From assembly GCA_964019135.1 (NCBI GenBank), contig OZ025248.1, positions 50,027,670 to 50,091,669 of the forward strand: a DNA stretch of 64,000 nt, read 5' to 3'. The stretch is from Arenicola marina. Its lineage: Eukaryota > Annelida > Polychaeta > Arenicolidae. The notes under the pieces are model-generated. The model searched no databases. It was not told the DNA's origin and saw nothing but the letters and a program-made list of their open reading frames with translations. A program made the translations under genes and the position numbers. Each line of letters starts with the position of its first letter. Positions within the stretch are counted from its first letter, which is position 1. Below, in pieces: positions 34,570 to 45,100 of this stretch.

Positions 34570-34671
34570 TTAAAGTATTATCCCCCCCCCCCCACCCCTT
34601 TCCGGCATTATTGCATCCTCAACGTGTTGCACCATGGCCTTTACTGAATAATGATTTTACTGATACAGAAG

Positions 34672-35085
34672 TTTAAAAAGCACTTGCCCAAGGATGGCAA
34701 ATCCCTCTTTGAGCGGGGTTACCCCCACTCATCCCTCCCCCACCTCAAGTAAGTGGATGTCCAGTAAGGGCATGCCAAGGACTGTAAAGTAGAGTAGCAT
34801 GCCCCCTAGTCCCACCAGGGGTACATTTTTTTTAGGTCTTTCTGCCCAGAAGTCGCGAAGATATGCGAGGAAAATCCGAGTTTGGAAGCTTCTTCTGAGC
34901 TGAATCCTGGATCATTTCTATATACAATTCTGATCCATTCCAGTCCTGCTTCAAGATCGGTTGAGGGCTGATGACGCTGAGGAGGGGCATTCTAAATGGT
35001 GGGGGGCAGTCACATGGTGCTTTTAGCTTTGAATGCCACATTTCTCTCCAACCCCACATAAGATTTGGGCCAGTTCCACCTTAGC
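34672..35085 (+). repeat. Dispersed repeat of unknown family, inverted relative to copy 1
   Basis: Shares GTAAGGGCATGCCAAGGACT, TTGCC-AAGGATGGCAAATCC-like and CTCCAACCCCAC phrases with the reverse complement of 25328-25700, at roughly 70% by eye. Preceded by a poly-C run at 34582-34593. Confidence 0.65.
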
Positions 35086-35176
35086 CCCCTCCCCGTTTTT
35101 CCGCTTAAAGGGTGATCACTGGCCTTACTGGATGTCAATAGACCCCGTCTGGGTCGCCAACCCCAATATGAGAATG

Positions 35177-35334
35177 ACCATGTGTCTATGCACATATCCT
35201 CATCTTGAAGATAAATATCAGTCAACAACACGAGAACAAATACCTAACTAACACCACCATGTGTCTATGCACATATCCTCATCTTGAAGATAAATATCAG
35301 TCAACAACACGAGAACAAATACCTAACTAACACC
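35177..35334. repeat. 79-bp perfect tandem duplication
   Basis: Two adjacent copies (35177-35255 and 35256-35334) starting ACCATGTGTCTATGCACATA, with no differences seen by eye. Very recent. Confidence 0.92.
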
Positions 35335-37113
35335 AGCTAGGTTGCCTTATTATCCTCAACAATGTCACTGATCACGAACACGCCCACTGCCGAGACAACG
35401 TCCCGACTGGTCCGTAATGGAAATTAAATATGTGTGTGCGCACTTGAAAGGGTGATTTGGCTTATTGACTGCTGTGTAGCATGTACCCTTCACCGCCATC
35501 ATTTTGTCACTTTTTACTTGGACAACGCAAGCGCTGAGTTTATTACATGTGGAAATGGAAATAACAGAAAATTAATTATTTACAAAATAACTAAACGTAT
35601 GAGTGAGCTGCATTACCGTTGAAAATGTTTGACATGTGTTCAGCCTTGGGATTTCTGTGTGCTAATGACTAATGCCACATCACCATGACAATCAATTTCG
35701 CAAATCACATTTGGTCGATGATCGAAAACCAGGCCATTAGTTTTCGCCACTGTGGTGACTCTCATGGGCCAATCTTGCACCACATACAATTTGCTTTTGC
35801 CATTGGCAATGTGGCGAATGGCTAGCACGCACCCAACACTATCTGGCCTGGTCTCAAAGTGAGAAGTAATTCATCCTGTGGTAAGGGTAAAAGTCTTCTT
35901 TGTAAAGTAAATATGCAGAAAATGTGTCCCGTAATTTATGGGATATAAGTCACACCATATATAAATATTCTGTGTAATATTCTTGTGTGTGTACAAGCAA
36001 TGTGTGCATGGCGGTGCTGTTGAAATAACGTTATGTTACAGAAAGCATTGATTTGTGAATGCAGACAACATATATGGCTTTGCAATTTGTGTCTATTATT
36101 GTGATTAGTTTTAATGATATTTGTACATCCTACAAACATACAAGCTCACTGCCCATCTTGCTCAGATTGCAAGTCTGAGCCAAACCCTTTGAAGTTCGTT
36201 CAGGTGGACATCTGTAAACTTCCACAGTTCTGTATTGCGGAAGCCGAACTTGATATTATGATGTGAGCCAACCATTGTTGACTATTCCCCTTATTGCATT
36301 GAACTCAGCGCTGTTTGTTGTAAAAGGCCATAAAAACTGACATATCTGTGTTTCTTTGATTGGTACTCAGAGCAGTTTCAGCGGCACCCGGCTTAACACC
36401 CCGCGGCTAACAGTCAACCAAATTAAAGAGCCAGTGAATCAATTAAGCATTGTTGATATGACGCGCTATGTGGTCAGTGAAGCCGTGTGGCATTTGAAGG
36501 GAGGGAGTGGTGTGAGGGGTCTATTGTCATCATTGGCAGGGTGCCCACAGCGACAGTGGGCGCCCGAGTAATTGGACGCTGGAAGGTAGGCCTGGGGGGT
36601 CCCATGAGAAAAGCTCACTCATGGTTCATATATAAGTCTCACCTGTGTATAAGTCGCACCCCTTCGACGCGAGGAAAAAATATCTTGACACCGGAAATTA
36701 CGGCTCCCATTTTTTCGTTAATACCCTCGTTTTTCCTATACAATTAGGTAGCCTACATTATTCCCATTTTTTGTAAGGGGTCAATCACAGGTCTGTAATT
36801 GATAATGGGTAGTTGTGTCCTATAGTCCTAAGTGCCGGACTCGGCCTGCAGGACGCCTAACCTTTACCTTGATCTTTGTTTGGGGAGGGGAGTGCTGGGG
36901 ATCACATAATGTATATTCCCTGTGACTGTCTTATTCCTAAGTACACCCCAGTTAATGCTACATTACTTAATTGCTCAATTATAATTTTCATATTTCACAG
37001 CTTTTACTAAAAAATATAAATCTGATGATATCTTAATATAATTATAAAAATAACTGTGTCTGACTAGTTTATAAATAGTATAAGGTAAATACATTCTATA
37101 TCTTTTCGTTTAG
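35335..37113. mobile_element. Intergenic region with a degraded DNA-transposon remnant (about 35929-36702)
   Basis: Near 35929 CCGTAATTTATGGGATATA is followed by AAGTCACACC. Near 36640-36702 the reverse complement reads GCCGTAATTTCCGGTGTCAA with GTGCGACTTATAC. These look like worn inverted ends of a Tc1/mariner-type MITE with the common GTATAAGTCGCACC motif. The rest, up to the ZMYM acceptor at 37113, has no feature I recognise; the ZMYM 5' UTR exon(s) must lie in or beyond it. Confidence 0.5.
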
Positions 37114-37133
37114 ATTGTCACTGATCAATAGCC

Positions 37134-39125
37134 ATGGAACCTGGAGATGCTACAGCTGTTCAAACAGCTGATGAAACCCCAGTGCCATACCACACAGAGG
37201 ATGGTAATGTTACAACAGCTGAGGAAACCCCAGTGCCATACCACACAGTGGATGGTAATGTTACAACAGCTGATGAAACCCCAGTGCCATACCACACAGT
37301 CGATGGTAATGTTACAACAGCTGAGGAAACCCCAGTGCCATACCACACAGTGGATGGTAATGTTACAACAGCTGATGAAACCCCAGTGCCATACCACACA
37401 GTGGATGGTAATGTTACAACAGCGGAAAATACAGAAGCAGATGAAGAGACACAACCGGATGATGGAGGTTGTGGGGTACAGAATGTGGAGGGCGGTACTG
37501 ATGTGGCAAGAAATGACACTCTGCAGACAACAGCCGGTCTAGAAGATATTTCTCAGCCGTCCCAGCTATCAACTGACAATATCTCAGTGCATGAACTAGG
37601 CGGCGAGCTGTGTGATTCAGGTACTGTCAGAATCGTCCCTCATGACGGCATTCCACCGTTTGGTAGCGCCGATGACGCCGCCTCGGTCGGTGTTGCCCCT
37701 GCAATGACGTCGCGTGACAACGAAGTGGGAACCAGCAATGACGTGGTAGATTATGGTGTAGAGCTGATAGAGGAGGTCCCTATGGATGTCGATGATCATC
37801 AGGCGCGTGGTTTCGCTGCAACAGAGCTCAGTCTCATGGGCGAGGTGACGGATGTCGCGGAATATTCCAACGGGGACAGTTTGGGTATTCCGGTATCACT
37901 TGCCGCCGTTGGTGAACATATCTCTCAGGTTGAAGCGATGGATGTAGATGCAGACGTGAGTTCGACACCCGCCATGCCAGCCCCTGCGGTGACTTATGCC
38001 CAGGATATCGCCCCCGTATTGCCCGTATCATCTGACCCATCAGAACCGATTCAATATGGTTCGGTGTCAACAACCCCTATGCTCTATCGGGATCATCCGA
38101 CACCGGAAATAATGGCCATTGCCGAATCCGTATGTTCCGAAGCAGAACCGACTGAATCAGCTGTGGCAGAGGCTGAGACTCCGGAGCCAATTACGCTGGA
38201 GTCCATCGCTCCAGATATCGTGTTAGGCAACTTTGAGCAGTCCGCATACGGCGCCTTTAGTCTGCAGAAAGCGCCGGACGCCGGAGTGGATGAAGTAGAC
38301 GCCGATGGTCTATCAGAGAAGGCGCCGGACGCCGGAGTGGATGAAGTAGACGCCGAGGGTCTATCAGAGAAGACGCCGGACGCCGGAGTGGATGAAGTAG
38401 ACGCCGAGGGTCTATCAGAGAAGACGCCGGATGCCGGAGTGGATGAAGTAGACGGCGAGGATCTATCAGAGAAGGCGCCGGACGCCGGAGTGGATGAAGT
38501 AGACGCCGAGGGTCTATCAGAGAAGGCGCCGGATGTTATCGAGAGGGGTGTGGAGGAGGCTGGTGTGGGCGAGGGACCAGAACCAGCCACCACTGGAGTG
38601 GATATGGTTCAGCCGAGTAGTGGCAGCCAGAACGCGAAGGAGCAGGGCGAGAACGAGGCAGTGGCAGGTGTCCCCTCAGAAGCAGACGCCGAGGAGATTT
38701 CTGGTGCGACGTCGGCAGAAGCGAAAAAAGACGAAGCGGATGCGCCGGGAACAAACGTCGACGAAGCTGCTTCAATTGTGGCCGACGGGGATGTATCCAA
38801 GCATCAAATGACCGATGTGGATACCTCTGAAGGCAAAATGGCCAACGAGGATATTGTTCAAGACAAAATGGCAGATGTGGAGATCACTCTAAGCAAAATT
38901 GTGGAGGTTGCTGACAACGTAATTGAAGTTCCAGATACTGAGGAAAATACTGAGGAACAGGTGGATACCTCCCAACTTCATGTCAAAGATGTAGATGAAA
39001 ACGTGATAGAGGTTAAAGAGAAGGACGACCAGTCTGAGAAGGTCAATTGCAATGAGGACGATGACCTTCAGATCGTCGATGTGCAGAAGACTGATGTCAC
39101 GAATCGTGACATAGAAGATGTCAAG
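37134..39125 (+). other. ZMYM: ZMYM exon 1: acidic N-terminus with two sets of 51-bp coding repeats
   Basis: 664 codons, phase 0. Set one (about 37168-37422) is five copies of a 17-aa unit, [17 protein letters not shown]. Set two (about 38269-38529) is five copies of another 17-aa unit, [17 protein letters not shown]. Both units are 51 bp, so length change keeps frame. The exon is rich in Asp/Glu, and [10 protein letters not shown] near its end resembles a SUMO-interaction motif. This region is not conserved in vertebrate ZMYM proteins. Donor is GTAAGT at 39126. Confidence 0.85.
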
Positions 39126-42100
39126 GTAAGTTATATTATTAACAAGGCTTTAGATAGTTGTATATGTATCATTGTTAAGATGTCAGTATTCAAGTTACGG
39201 CATTGAATTTATGTTTCGTTAAGAGGAATTGGAGATGCCTACCAAGCTATCATGTACATTACTTGAATGAGTATTACTGACTTCTTGAGCTATTTCTTAT
39301 ATTTTGAAGAGAATGCTACTCATTTGGAACACAAATGTGTTGCATAATACTTTATTTTATTAAATACCACTTGTACAATTCAGCACATATGAGCAGTATT
39401 CTACTAAAATGTAAACTTCGTTCCTTACATATCATTCTATATGAAGTGCTAGTTCTGACAAAAAAACACTTTTGACGAAAAAATATTAGCTAATAACCTA
39501 AAAAAGATATTTCCCCGTCGGGCCATGATTGCTTTGTCATGTCAAGATTTGAAAAAACAGGAGCTGCCAAGTTATATTCTTAGTTCATTTACATCCACAT
39601 CTTTGCATGTTATAGTCGATGTCGAGATGGGCAATACCATAATTATATATATATCATAATGCTTATACTTCAGCATGTGTTGAGGAAGAGATCAATGGAA
39701 GAAGGGATTAACGAGGATGTACAGGATCCGAAAAGTGAGTTACTTGCAATTTTAATGTCTATGCTACTTAATTTCATATCTAATATAATGGCTGGCCTTT
39801 GTTGTCCTGGTCAAAAGCGAGTGACCCACTTGGCAAAACATTGACATAAGCATCAAGATAAAGTTGTGTAACCTAAGTTTATGTGCTATAATATTCCTGG
39901 TGATTTATATTCACAGAAGAGGCATCATCTACTACAAAACCAGGTCAGGATGGAGAATCCAAGAAAACTAAATCTGAAGGGGGCTCCGGAAAATCCAAGA
40001 CACAGCAGTGTGTAGTCTGCAATAAGGTGAGCATTTAGGCTTTGATTTTAGTTCTTTCATTTCTTTTGTCCATGAATTAAGTGTTCAATAATATTTAACC
40101 GGTAGTATGTGTTTCATTTAACAATTTTGTATCTGATTGATCTGAATTAGTTTTCTTGAAACGAAATAATTATAAGATAAACTGAGAGCCAGTCTACTGA
40201 AGCGTTAATTAGCGCAACGACTTATCTGCGAGTTAAGCAATGTAACTATTTGCATATTTTTGAAGTTCCAAACTATATTTGCAACATTTTGGCCCCTTAG
40301 AATTTCTTTCAGACATGTCTGCGGTAATATGTGTAAGGTAACACAATATAGAACGTTTGGTTTCAGTAAAGCAGATCAAAATAAAATTCTACATCAAATC
40401 TCTGGCTCTTATCTTTTACTACATTCTCACATGACGCAAGCAAACGGGAAAACATACAATGTGCTTCGGATTGTTTAGTTACTCTTGTATCAATTGGGAT
40501 CATAATGCATAGTTCCAAGTAATGTAAGATTTGATTAAATAATTTTGACCTAACCCAATCTGTATCATTAGCAAATACAGATGCTGTCCAAAATGACGAA
40601 ATGTATCACGTTTGGTATTTATGGTCTTTAAGAATAATATAGATAGATATATATGAATAATATTTGAGTATATTTCGAAAGTCAGTCACTAGTATGACAT
40701 AGTTTAGGTCCTGCATTTTGCAATGCTATGTCCTCTCGTTGCTTTATGGGCAAAGGACACTTCTGTTTGTTGCTTGAAACTACAGGGCGCCATATAATTA
40801 ATGATTGCAGACAAAAATGACCGACATTCATCAACTTAAACGTTGGCTTCTTGTGACGCATGCATGATGTCACCATTGTACTTCGTCACTATGTAAATAA
40901 TTCAAAATTGAAGGCGTACGCTTGATGCATGTAAGTGTCATGACCAAGCCAAGCGTTATTTTAAGTGTAAAGCAGGTGTAACGGGTTGAAAAAAGTTTGT
41001 TTTGCCCGCGTAATTTATAGATCTAAATAGAATTTTTTCTTCTATTTCTGTCTTTTGGCTACAGGTTGTGAAGTGCAAGTTTAACATAGTGCGCAATGGT
41101 GACATCAAGCATCTATGCGATGACAGTTGCTTCAAAGTGTTCCGAGCATCTCCCACCCAATTCCTGCGTGGCAATGCGTCGACCAATGGGTCCGCGCCTA
41201 CCGCCTCCATCACCAGAACCGGTGCCACGCCTGTCGGCTGTGCTATGTGCAAGAAGGACCTTTCCACGTCGGCCAGGGGGAAGTTCGTGTTTCGAGCCAA
41301 GCCTGCCACCGAGACAGAGTTGTGCACCGAAAAGTGCCTGGAGACATACCGGCAAACCCGGAAGTTGTGCGCCACCTGTGAGCGCGACGTGACCGACGAA
41401 ACAACGGCCTTCGTGTCGCCAATGGGCAAGGGCGCCCACCGCCAATACCGGGACTACTGCAGCCAGCGCTGCCTCAGCCGGTACCACAAGCAGGCCGGGA
41501 CGAGTAAGGACAGCGACAATGACGTGCAGATTATCGGCACCACCACGCCCCCTGCGGCGCCGACCAACGTTTCCCGCGGGCGCGCCGGTTTCGCCTTCTC
41601 TTGCGCCGTCTGCAACAAGTTCACCGCTATCAAACACGAGGTCAATCTCAACCGGAAGCTGTACAAGCTCTGCAGCGACCGCTGCTTCTCCGCTTTCCGC
41701 TACGTCAACAAGCTTCCCATGAGCCCCTGCGACAACTGCGGCATTTATTGCCACGATTCGGACACGTCGCAAAACATGCAGTACCAGGGCGAGACAAAGA
41801 GGTTCTGTTCGGCGCCGTGCGTCAGTGGCTTCAAAAAGAAGAACGTGAAGATTGCGACCTGCTCCTGGTGTGCCACGAAGAAGTCTAACTTCGACATGGT
41901 GGAGAGGGTGGATGACAACAACAAGGTGCAGCTTTTCTGCACGCTGCGCTGTCTGTCGCTGTACCGAGTCAATCTGCAGGCCACGTCCAACCAGAGTATC
42001 AAGTGCGACCAGTGCCACAAGATGGCGCCTGCGCAGTACCATTTGACCATGAGCGACGCTTCTGTGCGGAATTTCTGCTCCTACACGTGCGTGGTGTCTT

Positions 42101-45100
42101 TCCAAGGGCAGTTCAGCGCCACCCCCAAGCATGGCGCCACTGGTTCCCCGGCGGGCACCAGCGTACAGAACCAAGCACAGGCGGCTAACCGCACGCGGAC
42201 GTCAGCTCGTGGTAAGTGCAAACCATCCGAGAATTATTCTATACCGTAATGTTTTCATATGTGTTTTTCTCTTTCTTTGTCTGATTTACAGGCGCTGCCG
42301 TCTAATCGCTCCATTTTCGGTCTGGAGGCGAAGGACCGCATGTTGGAGATTAACGTGTGTGCGTGCGCCATGTCTCGCACACCACTGACGCCCAAGGACA
42401 AGCGGAGGCGAAGGTCTTCTGATAATGCGCCCTCCGAGGTCGCTAGCCCGGCCGCCAAACAATCGCTGGCAAGGCGGAAATCCTTGGAAGACGTGACAGT
42501 GCAGACTAACGCCTTTGGCGATGCGATGACGAGGATGAGGCCCAGCAGCGAGCCGCATCTGTTATCCAATGGGGACATTAGTATACCAAAGACCGAGGAG
42601 GGTTTCAGTGTTCAAACCAGCTTTAGGACTCAAAGTTATGGCTCACCCGGGGTTGGTTCTACAGCTTCTGATGTGGTGAAAGATGTCTCGAAAAAGTCTC
42701 GTGGGCGGCCTAGAAAAGGAGCCGGGTCGAAACCGCCCCGTCGGCAGCCTATGAAGGGTTCGGCTACCACGGACGGGGACGCACAGGGGACAAAGCGGAA
42801 GCGCGGCCGGCCCCGGAAATCAACCGATGGCGAGGAGAGGACCCTTCCGCCCTTGCGCATTAAGCTCCCTCTGACGGACATCAAGGGCAACGCCGCCTTC
42901 TTGAAGAGTGTACACAAGGAGGAAGCGGAAGACCTCGAGGCGGCGTCTGACAAGGCGATGCACATGAAGATGATAGGATTGCAGCCCTTCTCCCTAAGCG
43001 AGGAGGACCGGAGCAGGCGCTCCAAGCGGGAGAGGAAATTGACACAGAAGGCGGCGGAGTTGGGTTGGTGTGACTGTCCTGCGCACGTGTGTGACCTCGG
43101 CGCACGTGTGTGACCCGACACACGTGTGTGAACCGCCACACGCGTGACCCGCCACACGTGTGTGACCCGCCACACGTGTGTGACCCGCCGCACGTGTTTG
43201 ACCCGGCGCACGGGTGTTCTTTTTTAGTCTTGTAGATGCCAGACATTGCAATGAGACAGTTACCATGCATTTATTAGCGGATAGAGTAACGGGGAAAATA
43301 GCGTATTCTTTCTAGTGTGTCCTTCTCAGGTAAACCAGAACAGTCCAAAGAGACGAGCATTGCGCGTGCGTTGTGAAGTTCCTAACGATCACTTGTGCAA
43401 GAATCGTGTGTTAGTTTTTAAACAGGAGCGTTAGGCACGGAGTTTGTATCTTTTTTGAAGTTGTGCTTGGCGGTCACATTGCACGGACTCTTTGCGTCTG
43501 TTTCAGTGGCCGCCAGACACCAGCCCACCACGCCCCCCGCCCAGTCCAACATCCCCGTCATCTCCAATGTCATATCCCTGTCACAGCCCACTGGTGAGTA
43601 CCTCGGCGCAACGGTCTTACCTGGGGCCATGTCATTGTCGGTGCCGGTCATCTACATATTGTATCTTATTGTTACGGGTGCTCCCCTTGATCGAAGATAG
43701 AACGATCACCATAAACTCTCACGAAATCTAGAACAGGGAAAGAATAGTATACAAAAAACATTTATTTATGTCTTTAAGTTAGCCTCAGTTTCCTGAATGC
43801 TTGATGGAACTGCTTTATCGAAATAGTTTTTGTGCGTACCGAATATAGTACTCTTACTTGTCCTTGAATGGATTCTACAAGTTTCAACGAATGTTGTATG
43901 GCTATCTGCCGTTATCTGATGATCTCTATATTAGGCAAAATTTATAGCTAAAACATACGAGGTTGCTTTTAGTTGTGCTCCGTACCGCATGTTGTGTGTC
44001 ACGTGACTTGTGCTATGTGATACTACTATATGTATTGGTTTGCCCCCGGGACATGACTTCACTTTACCCTTGAGCCTCCACGAAGACACTTATAAGACCT
44101 TCACGTGTTAAAATATCCTTCTGAAACCACCTTGCCATATTCCAGCCAACCGTAATAGTGATATCATTGTCTCGTGTTAGTATATTGATGACGGACTCTG
44201 TGGCCCCCGCCCCGGCCTGTCCATTGCAGGAGCTCCAGGCATAGTACCCGCAGCGCCCGGGCCGCGTACACCAGCCATCAAAGTCGTGCCGCCTGCCGCA
44301 CCCACTCTGCCTGCTAAGGTCAGTATGGGAACATAAGCGCCACCTTAAAAAATAACAGTAAAAAGGTGTTAAAGGTTCTGTTAACAGTGAAAAAAACAAT
44401 TCAATACTCGAAAGTACTATCAATACTATATACATTGTACTATATCAAAGTAAATGATTGCGTGCGCAGCCAGTAAACAGGAACTTGACAAAGAAGGGTC
44501 TCTCGAATATTAGTGGTTGTAGACAAGAAAGAAGTCGTTCCCAGACCCTATGAATGTCGCCAATCTCCGAGCAGGCGTTATAGATCATTTGCTGCGAAAA
44601 TGGGAGTTGAAATACAGATATGGAGAGTCCGAGTGGGGACATTTCTACCAAGAAGGATACCATTAAGTTCCCCAGTGCCGGCCATCGTGGTAGGGCCAGC
44701 GAGGTCAGCTGCACTTAGGCTACTTTTGCTGGGCCTGCTGTTGTGTGTGGGCGGCACTGAGCCAAGGGCTACTCCGAGTCAATCAAGCGTGAACAGCACA
44801 ACAAATGCCGCCTGTGTTAAAGCTCTGTTCAGTGAGCCGTGTCAACCATTGCAGTGCCATCTGGCCCGCATGCAGTGCACCGGGCCAGTGAGGCAACGTT
44901 TGGATTACGGACCTGGCATCGCCTCCTCTCTGCCCTATATCGGACTACAGCCTCCAGATCAAACAACGAAGCAAATGACTTATCTACTGACGATCCTTTT
45001 ATGCTCCGGGGACATCGAGAAAAACCCAGGACCTCCGAAAACACAGCCTGTCAGAGTCACACGGCAGGCATAGTTGACGCAGTCCGACAGTGGGGAGCTG

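Larger units (their letters stand above)
42212..43506 (+). other. ZMYM intron 4, containing an AT-hook reading frame
   Basis: This intron includes the 42292-43113 open frame and the CACGTG minisatellite, described separately. The rest (43216-43506) is unique sequence ending in the exon 5 acceptor TGTTTCAG. Confidence 0.7.

Noticed and set aside
37160-37519. Minus- and plus-strand frames overlapping ZMYM exon 1 repeats
   Set aside because: Shadows of the 51-bp coding repeat, which has no stop in several frames.
41113-42174. 353-codon minus-strand frame
   Set aside because: Antisense shadow of the GC-rich ZMYM zinc-finger exon.
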